49,543 nt of DNA. Source: Alteromonadaceae bacterium. Lineage in GTDB: Bacteria; Pseudomonadota; Gammaproteobacteria; Enterobacterales; Alteromonadaceae. The translations under genes were made by a program, and so were the position numbers. How positions within the stretch are numbered: position 1 is the first letter of the stretch; every line of letters starts with the position of its first letter. The notes below the pieces were generated by a model that saw only the letters and a program-made list of their open reading frames with translations, did no database searches and was not told the origin of the DNA. The stretch covers positions 1-49,543 of the forward strand of contig WKFJ01000001.1 of NCBI GenBank assembly GCA_014872785.1. Direction: 5' to 3'. Positions 1-7,181 of this stretch are shown in pieces.

Positions 1-28
1 GGCTGTCACTGTATTTTGATTTACGCAT
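1..28 (-). CDS. IS3-family transposase orfA, N-terminal fragment (cut by window edge)
   Basis: The start codon at 28-26 follows AAGGAG by a few bases. The nine visible residues, MRKSKYSDS, match the usual opening of the orfA (helix-turn-helix) protein of IS407-group IS3 elements, which typically continue with a QI.ILKQ-type sequence. Too little is visible for more than a family guess. Confidence 0.5.
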
Positions 29-99
29 AGAAAACTCCTTACGTTTATTTTAATGGAATTTTCTACTAATAACTGCTGCTAACTTTCGGGGGGATTACA
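1..99 (-). mobile_element. End of an IS3-family (IS407-like) insertion sequence, running off the left edge
   Basis: Read on the minus strand, a terminal-repeat-like sequence begins at base 99 (TGTAATCCCCCCGAAAG) and is followed about 70 bases later by a good ribosome site (AAGGAG) and the start of an orfA. This spacing is typical of the left end of IS3-family elements. The element appears inserted inside another IS3-type orfA (100-206), so this corner is a nested insertion. Only the end is in the window; the family call rests on the orfA N-terminus and the position of the terminal repeat. Confidence 0.55.
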
Positions 100-206
100 G
101 TTATAACATCGAGTCGTTTGGCTACATCAGCGACGGATTAACCGCGTTCAAATACTTGTTTAACTGCTTCAATTTTAAATTCTTCAGGGTAACTTTTACC
201 GCTCAT
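100..206 (-). pseudogene. IS3-family transposase orfA fragment, with internal stop
   Basis: From the ATG at 206 the frame reads MSGKSYPEEFKIEAVKQVF then ERG, a stop (TAA, 140-138), then SVADVAKRLDV before homology ends near base 100. This is the standard N-terminus of an IS3-type OrfA (PEEFKIEAVKQV, then a helix-turn-helix with SV..VA.RL). The stop replaces the residue normally found between G and S. The gene is dead twice over: nonsense mutation and insertion. It is useful only as a marker of past IS activity at the edge of the polysaccharide locus. Confidence 0.7.
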
Positions 207-270
207 AAGCACCTCTCTTTCGGTCAGTTTATCTAACTAAGAGGTGTCTAGGAAATTAGTGGCGATTCAG
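100..270 (-). mobile_element. Remnant of a second IS3-family element, split by the element at 1-99
   Basis: On the minus strand the sequence from about 270 (TGAATCGCCACTAATTTCC) resembles the outer end of IS3-type elements. It leads within about 50 bases to a ribosome site (GAGAGGTG) and an orfA start at 206. The orfA is interrupted near base 100 where the next element begins. The outer end lies directly against a transposase fragment of a different family (256-390), suggesting that this element had itself landed in an older one. Confidence 0.5.
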
Positions 271-390
271 ACGTCTTTCACCGGACGCTTTCACTTTGGT
301 TAACATCTTACGGAGGTCTGTCAGATCAACTTCCATCTTAATTGATTTGACTGCTTGCTTAGCAAACGCTTCTAGTTCTTTTTTATTCAT
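256..390 (-). pseudogene. IS256-family transposase, N-terminal fragment
   Basis: The frame from ATG 390 gives 44 residues beginning MNKKELEAFAKQAVKSIK and continuing DLTDLRKMLTKV, the characteristic opening of IS256/Mutator-family transposases. The family normally continues with VEAALNAELDDHLG-like sequence. Here homology stops after about residue 33, and the frame then runs into the end of the IS3 remnant and terminates at 256-258. It is therefore an older element truncated by the IS3 insertion. The remaining catalytic DDE domain is absent from the window. Confidence 0.65.
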
Positions 391-427
391 AACTACCTAT
401 CTAAAATCCACAGGGGATTGGTTAATC

Positions 428-457
428 CGCAGTTACACAGATTTAGTTACAGACTCT
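428..457 (-). repeat. Probable terminal inverted repeat of the IS256-type element
   Basis: Minus-strand sequence starting near 457 (GAGTCTGTAACTAAATCTG, then TGTAACTGCGG) has the layout of IS256-family ends and lies about 65 bases before the transposase start at 390. The partner repeat is not in the window, so the call rests on resemblance and position. Confidence 0.45.
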
Positions 458-513
458 AAAAAACAAAACTAATTTTCAACGAACTTTTTGCTGGACTAGT
501 GTAAACTAGTAAG

Positions 514-1539
514 TCAATCCCTCAAAATTACCTTCTCGCCTAAATCTCTTACTTCCCACCTCCACATATCTATCATCATTTGGGCTAGTGTTTTCTCAGC
601 CCTCCATTGTAACTCTTCCTCCGCTTCAGTTGTATCAGCCCAGCATTCTGCAACGTCTCCTTCACGACGTCCAGCGAACTCATAAGGAATAGTTTGCCCA
701 GATGCCTGTTCAAATGCTTTTACCATTTCCAGAACAGAGTATCCCCTGCCAGTGCCAAGATTATAACTACTTATCCCTTTCTGCGATTTTATTTTTTCAA
801 GGGCTTTCAAGTGCCCTCTTGCTAAATCCACTACGTGAATGTAGTCCCTGACTCCCGTGCCGTCGTCGGTAGGATAGTCATTTCCATATATTTTAAGTTT
901 CGAGCGTTTACCGCTAGCGACCTGTGCAATAAAGGGCATTAAATTATTAGGGATGCCTCTGGGACTCTCTCCAATTAGGCCTGACTCATGAGCTCCCACG
1001 GGGTTAAAATATCTTAGCAGTGCGATAGACCAGTCAGTGTTCGAAGCCGCAAGATCGCCTAATATGTGCTCTCCCATCAGCTTTGTTCTACCATACGGAT
1101 TAATGGCCGATGTTGGGAAATTCTCTTTTATTGGGAAAAAATCTGAGTTTCCATACACGGTTGCAGAAGAACTAAACACAAGATTACCGATACCATGTTT
1201 TTGCATTTCGTTCAAAAGGTTAATAGTTCCACAAACATTATTTCGATAGTAATCTAATGGATTTTTTGTAGACTCCGCAACAGACTTCAACGCTGCGAAA
1301 TGAATTACCGCATCAATATCTGTCTGCTCATCAAAAAATTGGTTAAGCTTCTCTTGACTTGTTAAATCGAGTTCGAAAAAATCAAAACTTTTTCCTGTAA
1401 TTTGCTTTACGCGCTCAACAGTCTCGTATGTAGAATTCTGTAAATTATCAATTACTATAACGTCATAGCCAGAGTTAATAAGTTCTACTGTCGTGTGGGA
1501 ACCTATATATCCAGCTCCTCCGGTTATCAAAACCTTCAT
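514..1539 (-). CDS. galE: UDP-glucose 4-epimerase GalE
   Basis: Interconverts UDP-glucose and UDP-galactose (and often the N-acetyl forms) in the cytoplasm, supplying galactose-type donors for the polysaccharide. The 341-residue length is normal for GalE. It has an extended short-chain dehydrogenase fold: NAD-binding GGAGYIG at residues 7-13, the serine cluster SSSATVYG at 123-130, and the catalytic pair Tyr149/Lys153 (YGRTK). The ATG at 1539 has an AAAGGT ribosome site seven bases upstream. It is the last gene of the long minus-strand block and borders the insertion-sequence remnants; 142 bases separate it from the initiating transferase gene. No sign of damage. Confidence 0.95.
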   Translation of the reverse strand: MKVLITGGAGYIGSHTTVELINSGYDVIVIDNLQNSTYETVERVKQITGKSFDFFELDLTSQEKLNQFFDEQTDIDAVIHFAALKSVAESTKNPLDYYRNNVCGTINLLNEMQKHGIGNLVFSSSATVYGNSDFFPIKENFPTSAINPYGRTKLMGEHILGDLAASNTDWSIALLRYFNPVGAHESGLIGESPRGIPNNLMPFIAQVASGKRSKLKIYGNDYPTDDGTGVRDYIHVVDLARGHLKALEKIKSQKGISSYNLGTGRGYSVLEMVKAFEQASGQTIPYEFAGRREGDVAECWADTTEAEEELQWRAEKTLAQMMIDMWRWEVRDLGEKVILRD

Positions 1540-1681
1540 GTATATACCTTTTTAATGTCAAGGCTTTTAGATTGCCATTTTTATTCGTCCGAAATGAAAT
1601 ACTTATGGTACTTACTTGAAAACTCTCTAAAAATATGGTGAAGGATATACCCAGAGAGCAGTTGTTTTAAAAGTTTAAATT

Positions 1682-2230
1682 TTATTTCCTGACCCGATCT
1701 CCTCGTCCCTTTCCTACGATGGTAAGAAGAACCAAGTTGAGGTAGCTCGTTATCGAAAGTTTTGAAATCATTTCCGAGTCTTTAATAGCTAACAACTTTG
1801 GAGAAGACATGTCAATATCTTTAATTTGTGCAAGGCCAGTTATTCCGGGTCTAACATCATATACATTTAGACTATCCCTTGCATCTAGCACTGATTGCTG
1901 ATTATATAAATTTGGTCTGGGGCCAACTAAGCTCATATCTCCTTTCAACACATTCCACAGTTGAGGTAATTCATCTAACTTTGTCTTGCGCAAAAAGCTT
2001 CCTAGTCTTGTTACTGAGCGGCTACTTACTAAATGAGATGCCTTGGATTCGGTACCCAATGACATTGTCCTGAACTTTACAAGAGTAAATGGCTTTTTAT
2101 ATCTTCCAACTCGCTCTTGGAAAAATAGCGGGGAACCTGTATCGAACACCCCTATAATGAAGAGCACAATTAACAATGGTGATAGGACTGACAAACCAAT
2201 AAAAGCTAACAAAAAGTCGAGAAACCTCAT
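1682..2230 (-). CDS. Initiating phosphoglycosyl transferase (small monotopic, PglC/bacterial sugar transferase type)
   Basis: Transfers a sugar-1-phosphate from a UDP-sugar to undecaprenyl phosphate at the inner membrane, the first committed step of repeat-unit assembly. At 182 residues it is the minimal form without the extra transmembrane N-terminal domain of WcaJ/WbaP. One hydrophobic re-entrant helix lies at about residues 6-28. Family signatures follow: QERVGR (38-43), KFRTM (52-56), the catalytic Asp-Glu in KLDELPQ (84-90) and GPRP (103-106). By analogy with pairs in which such a transferase sits beside a 4-ketosugar reductase, the substrate may be UDP-N-acetylquinovosamine or a 2,4-diamino sugar; this is inference. 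The ribosome site lies next to a run of nine G (2242-2250), described separately. Confidence 0.88.
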   Translation of the reverse strand: MRFLDFLLAFIGLSVLSPLLIVLFIIGVFDTGSPLFFQERVGRYKKPFTLVKFRTMSLGTESKASHLVSSRSVTRLGSFLRKTKLDELPQLWNVLKGDMSLVGPRPNLYNQQSVLDARDSLNVYDVRPGITGLAQIKDIDMSSPKLLAIKDSEMISKLSITSYLNLVLLTIVGKGRGDRVRK

Positions 2231-2241
2231 AATAATCTTTT

Positions 2242-2250
2242 CCCCCCCCC
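2242..2250 (-). promoter_or_regulatory. G9 homopolymer next to the ribosome site of the initiating transferase
   Basis: On the coding (minus) strand nine consecutive G run directly into GAAAAG, ending 11 bases before the ATG at 2230. The run overlaps or abuts the ribosome-binding region. Long G tracts are slippage-prone and control phase-variable surface genes in other bacteria; that this one varies is inference. Confidence 0.45.
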
Positions 2251-2281
2251 TAAAAGTGGAAAATTGAACAACATAAACATT

Positions 2282-3223
2282 CTAATATTTGGTTCTATTT
2301 TTATATTCAAAACCTGCTTTTTGCAGTTCAGCATTAATTTCAAACGGAGGAGACCAATTTAACTCCTGCTTTACTCTTGAACAGTCTACTTCAAAATCTC
2401 CTATCAACTTATTCACCAAAACCATTTTATTGAACAGACGGCCAAAAAAAACGAATATAAAAGTTGGAACTGGTATTGATGGGTTTTTAACTCCCATACC
2501 TAAAGCCAAATTCTGTATAATATCTGATAAAGATATTGTTTCATCGTCCGACACCATGAAAGTACCAGAAATCCAGCCTTTGGATTTTACAATATTCAAA
2601 ACTAAATCACTTAAATTGTTCACAGACAATAAAGAGCGACGATTAAAAACCCTCTTAAATGGTAACGGCGTTCCTTTGGCTGTGTGAATCAATAGTGATT
2701 TAAAGTTTCCAGGGGCGTTAAAAGAATAAACCAATGGTAGCCTCAAAATTACCAACTCAGTATCGCTACCTTCAAATATTTTTCTTAGCTTTTCTTCAGC
2801 TAAAGCTTTGGAGATGGCACCAAAAGATAATGGCTCTACCGATGATCGCTCTGTCAATGGTCGCACACCAGATGACAGTCCGTGAATAGAAGCACTGCTA
2901 AAATAGATGAACCGTTTCACTCCTGCTCCAATTACTTGTCGGGCTAACTGAAGGGTGCCTTTAAGATTAATGTCTAAGTATCGCTCTAATGAACTACTTT
3001 TTCTACCATCTGTTTCATGCGCTAAACCTGCACAGTGGATGAAAACGTCGATGTCGTTCAACAAATTTGTCCAATCAGCGTTGTCGCTCAACTCAGGAGA
3101 TTTTTCGAACCCCTGTATAGATTCTCGACTTAATCTAGTTACGTTTAAACTTGGATCTTTTAATAACTTGTCACAGAGGCTGGAACCGATGTAACCTGAG
3201 GCACCGGAAACAGAAACCTTCAT
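2282..3223 (-). CDS. NAD-dependent epimerase/dehydratase-family reductase (WbpV-like), atypical active site
   Basis: A 313-residue extended short-chain dehydrogenase. The NAD-binding glycine motif GASGYIG is at residues 7-13 and the serine-rich active-site strand YFSSASIHG at 107-115. Proteins of this kind next to a phosphoglycosyl transferase usually reduce UDP-4-keto-6-deoxy-GlcNAc (WbpV) before the sugar is loaded onto lipid. The usual YxxxK catalytic motif is altered: Lys139 is present in FGAISK, but the position of the tyrosine (135) is glycine, with Phe134 beside it. The protein may therefore use another residue, have shifted function, or be inactive. The start is 14 bases downstream of the glycosyltransferase gene end, so they are probably cotranscribed. 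No dehydratase (WbpM-type) partner is in the window. Confidence 0.75.
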   Translation of the reverse strand: MKVSVSGASGYIGSSLCDKLLKDPSLNVTRLSRESIQGFEKSPELSDNADWTNLLNDIDVFIHCAGLAHETDGRKSSSLERYLDINLKGTLQLARQVIGAGVKRFIYFSSASIHGLSSGVRPLTERSSVEPLSFGAISKALAEEKLRKIFEGSDTELVILRLPLVYSFNAPGNFKSLLIHTAKGTPLPFKRVFNRRSLLSVNNLSDLVLNIVKSKGWISGTFMVSDDETISLSDIIQNLALGMGVKNPSIPVPTFIFVFFGRLFNKMVLVNKLIGDFEVDCSRVKQELNWSPPFEINAELQKAGFEYKNRTKY

Positions 3224-3237
3224 GCTACCGCAATCAT

Positions 3238-4068
3238 CTATTTTGCAGACCTTAAAAACTTATAAATATATGCAGTTACACCAGCAGGCATTAATCTTAC
3301 CGACAGCCGGGGGAGCATATATGATATGGTATTCAAAAGAGAGAAATGCCCAATACTTAAGCACCTTTTCAAAAAATTAAATTCACTTCTTAGATATTTA
3401 ATTCCATTTCTTCGGCCACCCAATTCACCAACTCTAACAAATACATGAACATCATGGACGTTTCTCAACTCCATTCCAAGTCGCAACATTTTAATCCAAA
3501 GGTAGTAATCTTCATGCCACAATACATTTTCGTCCCCCCCGACTCGGTCCAAAGAGTCCTTTTTTATGCAAGCTGTCACGTGATTCATTGGGTTACGAAT
3601 CTTAGAATAATTAAAAATACTAGCAGTACCCTCAGGTACTACCCTTTTAATACCTAGGTCGCCTGGATTAGAGTTAAACTCTTCAATCAAAGCACCAACT
3701 ACATCTGCATTTGGGTATTGGGAGATAACTGCAGTCAATTTTTCGATTCTATCTATCGTACTAATATCATCGCTATCCATTCGAACAATATATTTTTGTG
3801 TGCAAAAACCAGAACCAAAATTCAACGCATTTCCTAGCCCCTGATTAATTTTCAAACGAGGATTCTTGTATGCTATGCTTAACAATGCAAACTTTTTCTC
3901 ATAATCAGCAAGAACACTTTCTTGTTCATCTGTAATCTCTCCGTCACAAACAACGACAAGCTCTTCAAACAACACAGACTGTTTAACTAAACTTTCAAAT
4001 GCTTCACGCAGGAAGCCGACGTCATCGTTAACATAGATCGACATCAAAACCGAAAAACTATTTTTCAT
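3238..4068 (-). CDS. Family 2 glycosyltransferase (AmsE-like)
   Basis: A 276-residue GT-A-fold glycosyltransferase predicted to add one sugar to the lipid-linked repeat unit at the cytoplasmic face of the inner membrane. The N-terminus FSVLMSIYVNDD (residues 5-16) is the nucleotide-binding strand of GT2 enzymes, and MDSDDIS (97-103) is the metal-binding DxD motif. The C-terminal part contains HEDYYLW, matching the acidic acceptor-side motif common in this family. The opening and overall length resemble AmsE of amylovoran synthesis. Donor and acceptor cannot be read from the sequence. It contains a G7 run at 3534-3540 within the codons for RVGGDE. It lies 7 bases downstream of the HIT-protein gene. 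Confidence 0.85.
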   Translation of the reverse strand: MKNSFSVLMSIYVNDDVGFLREAFESLVKQSVLFEELVVVCDGEITDEQESVLADYEKKFALLSIAYKNPRLKINQGLGNALNFGSGFCTQKYIVRMDSDDISTIDRIEKLTAVISQYPNADVVGALIEEFNSNPGDLGIKRVVPEGTASIFNYSKIRNPMNHVTACIKKDSLDRVGGDENVLWHEDYYLWIKMLRLGMELRNVHDVHVFVRVGELGGRRNGIKYLRSEFNFLKRCLSIGHFSLLNTISYMLPRLSVRLMPAGVTAYIYKFLRSAK

Positions 4069-4075
4069 ACAACTC

Positions 4076-4501
4076 TTAAATTAAATCAATTTTGTTTTTT
4101 AACTGGGCTAAGTCTTCGATAGACATGTTCAAAGGCTGAGCATTCAATGCAACAGGGTTAGGATAAAATGCATCCATTGACGGATTTTTTTCAGCACAAA
4201 CATTAAATCTTGGAAAAACATGCGTATGCACATGTCTATCTACCAACATCAAAGACAAATAGTTGAAAAGTAATGGCCTACAAAACTTATTCAAACACAT
4301 TTCTAACTTTGAGATGATTTCACCATAATCCTTAAACTCTTCTACTGTTACGTCCGAAAAGTGCAACGCTTCTCTTTTCAACGAGATAACCGAGCTACAA
4401 TAAGTAAGCTGCTTAGGCCTTAAAGACCATGCCCAGCTAGAATTTTCATATATTAACAACTCATTAACTTTAAACTTATTCTGAAATTCTTCGATTTTCA
4501 T
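4076..4501 (-). CDS. HIT-family (histidine triad) nucleotide-binding protein
   Basis: A 141-residue protein with the histidine triad signature DRHVHTHVFPRF (residues 88-99), where His90, His92 and His94 form the triad. HIT enzymes hydrolyse or transfer nucleotidyl groups on phosphoramidates, dinucleoside polyphosphates or nucleotide-sugar-like substrates. Its start overlaps the end of the CDP-alcohol phosphotransferase gene by 26 bases, so the two are almost certainly translated together. It may act on a CDP- or NDP-linked intermediate or on pathway by-products. A HIT phosphorylase beside a CDP-alcohol phosphotransferase is also known in mycobacteria (Rv2613c beside pgsA1), but direct functional equivalence is not shown. 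No signal peptide; presumably cytosolic. Confidence 0.8.
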   Translation of the reverse strand: MKIEEFQNKFKVNELLIYENSSWAWSLRPKQLTYCSSVISLKREALHFSDVTVEEFKDYGEIISKLEMCLNKFCRPLLFNYLSLMLVDRHVHTHVFPRFNVCAEKNPSMDAFYPNPVALNAQPLNMSIEDLAQLKNKIDLI

Positions 4502-5189
4502 TTATTACTTTCCAACAAATTAAGTAATTAGCCAAAATTAGAGGGAGAGCCATTAAACCATACAGTGCAACAACCCAGTCTAATAAACCTACTACAACGG
4601 CTATAGAAATAATCAAATAATAAATACCTGTATCTATGAACTCATAAATAATAAACGCTAGATTTATAACTAATCCCTTCTTTTTTTCTTTCGCTTTGTT
4701 CTTTAGTTCTTTAAATATATAACCACGTAATGTCGAAACAAAAGTGAAGCTTAGGTATGAAGTTAATAATATCGCATAAATAAAATACTCTTCGGGATCC
4801 AGAGAGTAATTCATGACAAGGTGGATAAACAATGAAAATGAAAATATCGCACCTAATATACGATCAAATGAGACATCTACCATTTCTCCAAACTTTGAAC
4901 CTTTCCCAGTAATTCTAGCAACGACACCATCAGAACAATCAAAAATGTAAGACAATTGAAGTAAAACGAGCGAAAGCCCTAAATATTGAGAATGTGCAAT
5001 AAAAAAGCTACAAGCAAATACCGTAAGAAATGATATGAGCGAAATAAAATTGGGACTGATACCTAATTTTAGGAACACGTAGGTTGCTACTTTTGCTCCG
5101 TTTTTAGAAAAATGGCGATGATAAAAGGTAGATGCTGGTTTTTCGTGCCTATTGTATTCGACTAAATGCTCTCGAAATCCCTCAAACAT
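4476..5189 (-). CDS. CDP-alcohol phosphotransferase (CDP-alcohol phosphatidyltransferase family)
   Basis: Integral membrane enzyme, 237 residues, that transfers a phospho-alcohol group from a CDP-linked donor to a hydroxyl acceptor. The full family signature is intact: Asp84, Asp87-Gly88, Ala91-Arg92, Gly101, Asp105 and Asp109 in the D-x2-DG-x2-AR-x8-G-x3-D-x3-D arrangement. About six hydrophobic segments follow the amphipathic N-terminal region, and ISPNFIS (44-50) matches the conserved PN turn. The location inside a capsule locus, between a CDP-glycerol-type transferase and a HIT protein, argues against ordinary phospholipid synthesis. It may make a phosphodiester-linked alcohol precursor or decorate a lipid-linked glycan. 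The substrate is unknown. Its start overlaps the upstream gene by 8 bases. Confidence 0.85.
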   Translation of the reverse strand: MFEGFREHLVEYNRHEKPASTFYHRHFSKNGAKVATYVFLKLGISPNFISLISFLTVFACSFFIAHSQYLGLSLVLLQLSYIFDCSDGVVARITGKGSKFGEMVDVSFDRILGAIFSFSLFIHLVMNYSLDPEEYFIYAILLTSYLSFTFVSTLRGYIFKELKNKAKEKKKGLVINLAFIIYEFIDTGIYYLIISIAVVVGLLDWVVALYGLMALPLILANYLICWKVINENRRISE

Positions 5190-6471
5190 CGGCTTCTAAC
5201 TCCTGCAGTTTTTTCATTATCGTTTCATGGTTAAAATAGTCGTTAACTAACCCTTGTGTCCTGGGCATCATTCCGATCAGCATATCGTATTTGACAGCAA
5301 ACCGTCTGGCCAATGAGCCTAGTATTCTCTTTCTAAACACCAATGGCATTTTGTTAGAAAAGCAAGCCTTACTTTGACTTAATTGTCTCAAAAGAGCTTT
5401 GATAGTTAACTCTATTCCGTCTAATTCAAAGTCCATATAATAATTATTAGTTTTAAATTTGAGAGTTTGTTGTTCGAGTGAGGCGCTTACATGCTCAATC
5501 GTTTGAATACTGTTCATGTACCAGACACCTTTACCCAATGATTCGCCTTTACATTGAAAAGCAAAAGTCGGAACACCTAGCGCGCCAGCTTCTATACACA
5601 GTGTCGAATAATTTGTAATAAAGCAATCAGATATCATTAACCACGTATATGCATCATAATCTTTTAGAATCGACACATTCTCTGGTACTTTTTCAAGTCT
5701 TAATTGTTCCTTAAATATATCTTCATACTTTGAAGTTGGCACTGATGGATGAGGCCTCAACACAAACTGCACATCGAGACCATCAAACTCCGAGATTTGT
5801 CTAAATAACTCATGCAAGTTACTCTTAATGATTCTAATCGAATCTCTTAGTTCATGCTCTATCGCACCTTGAGAAATTATGTAATCTATTTTCTCTGGTT
5901 TGGCAAATGCAAGTCCGTCGGTCAACGCAATGAAGATGGTCTTCTTATCAGTATTTAAACCTACCTTACTCAAAAGTTCTGCCGACTTTTTGTTGACTGA
6001 GTCATATCTATTTTTTAGATATTTAAGATGAGGACGACCGGTTATATGTATGTTATCCCTATTGAAACCAGACTCAATCAGGATTTTTTTATAATACTCG
6101 CCCCAAACAAGTTGTGTTTGATGTTCTTTGGCAAATGCACTTTTCGTTGACTTATAATCACCTTTCCAACTGCTAATAAACTGCTCATAATTTAGATTGA
6201 CAAACTTTATTGATTGGCCGTATCGCTCATACAAAAGTGAACCGACTGAATTTTTACCAAATGCCGTAGAGGCTGTTACCACCACCCGAGGCTTTATCTT
6301 ATTCGCAATCTCATAAATATGGAAAATAGTAGATGCTATTCCGACACTAAGTTTTTGCTTACACAGCAACCGAGTCAGTTCAATAACGACTTCTATTTCT
6401 CTGTCAAAGTGTTCGATACAAAATAAAACGTCTACCTCATTTTTACCGTTAGTAGTAAAAATATTACGCAT
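5182..6471 (-). CDS. CDP-glycerol glycerophosphotransferase-like protein (TagB/TagF-type GT-B fold)
   Basis: A 429-residue soluble GT-B-type protein without a signal peptide. The C-terminal half carries LRPHPS (residues 238-243) and SDCFITNYSTLCIEAGALGV around 281-300, both hallmarks of the teichoic-acid glycerophosphotransferase family and of related capsule polymerases. Such enzymes use CDP-glycerol (or CDP-ribitol) to add or polymerise phospho-polyols on a lipid-linked acceptor at the inner membrane. The adjacent cytidylyltransferase gene, which it overlaps by 8 bases, fits a CDP-glycerol donor. The N-terminal 200 residues are less typical, so a related surface-carbohydrate transferase with another CDP- or CMP-activated donor is possible. 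Confidence 0.7.
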   Translation of the reverse strand: MRNIFTTNGKNEVDVLFCIEHFDREIEVVIELTRLLCKQKLSVGIASTIFHIYEIANKIKPRVVVTASTAFGKNSVGSLLYERYGQSIKFVNLNYEQFISSWKGDYKSTKSAFAKEHQTQLVWGEYYKKILIESGFNRDNIHITGRPHLKYLKNRYDSVNKKSAELLSKVGLNTDKKTIFIALTDGLAFAKPEKIDYIISQGAIEHELRDSIRIIKSNLHELFRQISEFDGLDVQFVLRPHPSVPTSKYEDIFKEQLRLEKVPENVSILKDYDAYTWLMISDCFITNYSTLCIEAGALGVPTFAFQCKGESLGKGVWYMNSIQTIEHVSASLEQQTLKFKTNNYYMDFELDGIELTIKALLRQLSQSKACFSNKMPLVFRKRILGSLARRFAVKYDMLIGMMPRTQGLVNDYFNHETIMKKLQELEADV

Positions 6472-6883
6472 ATCGAACCTTATTATCTATAATAGCCCGG
6501 AGTTTTGTCGAAGAAGTCTTTGACGTATACGGGAAATAAACGACTTTCACACCATAACCTTTTAACTCGTCTTCCATTTTTTGCCAGCTTTCATGCTGAT
6601 ACCAATCATCACCAACAAACAAAACATCGTACTTTAGCTTCTTATAAGCTTCTACTTTATCTATCTTTCTTTGAGCAACAGCAACGTCGACACATTCAAT
6701 ATTGCGAACAATTTCAATTCTTTCCTCAAAAGGAATAATTGCTTCTTTTCCCTTATATCCTACGAGTTCATCCACTGTAACCCCGACGATAAGTTTATCG
6801 CACAGTGACTTTGCATTTCGTAATAAATTTAAATGTCCTATATGAAAAAGATCATACACTCCACATGTATACCCAACAACCAT
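6464..6883 (-). CDS. Cytidylyltransferase, glycerol-3-phosphate cytidylyltransferase (TagD)-like
   Basis: A 139-residue nucleotidyltransferase, the normal length for TagD (about 130). It has the HIGH-type motif HIGH at residues 14-17 within GVYDLFHIGHLNLL, GDDW at 91-94, and SSTKL at 124-128 near the C-terminus, all diagnostic of this superfamily branch. The predicted reaction is CTP plus an alcohol phosphate (most likely glycerol-3-phosphate) to the CDP-alcohol. The ATG at 6883 has GGAG five bases upstream. It is the first gene of the four-gene overlapping cassette ending at 4076, after a 298-base gap. Ethanolamine- or other polyol-phosphate specificity cannot be excluded. Confidence 0.8.
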   Translation of the reverse strand: MVVGYTCGVYDLFHIGHLNLLRNAKSLCDKLIVGVTVDELVGYKGKEAIIPFEERIEIVRNIECVDVAVAQRKIDKVEAYKKLKYDVLFVGDDWYQHESWQKMEDELKGYGVKVVYFPYTSKTSSTKLRAIIDNKVRYA

Positions 6884-7181
6884 CAGTACTCCAATGAAAA
6901 CATTTAGTAGATGTGCCTATGATACACGAATTTATTAAAGTACATGCATCTTAAATCCCTCTACTAACTGGCATTAAGCCTGACAGGTAAATTTACAGGG
7001 TATTGGTGCGAATCTCTGGTAAGGGTCAGATTAGCGGACGCTTAGGATAAAGCATACTGTTACGATATAACATTAATTTGAACAGGAAACCGTCGGGGAA
7101 GTCTTTCGGTTGTTTTGCACTTAACGAAGATACAACTTAGATTGTGTAGCCGTGGCCAATCTATTGCCTTAACTACTGCAT
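6884..7181. other. 298-base non-coding gap between the CDP-alcohol cassette and the polymerase gene
   Basis: No reading frame with recognisable similarity, tRNA, terminator hairpin with T-tract or clear repeat was found on either strand. It separates the minus-strand polymerase gene (ending 7182) from the cytidylyltransferase gene (starting 6883). A promoter for the latter could lie near its end, but no convincing -35/-10 pair was seen. It may be a scar of cassette acquisition. Confidence 0.4.

Noticed and set aside
495..510. ACTAGT-GTAA-ACTAGT inverted repeat after galE as a terminator
   Set aside because: Only six base pairs, AT-rich and without a T-tract on the galE (minus) strand; too weak to call.
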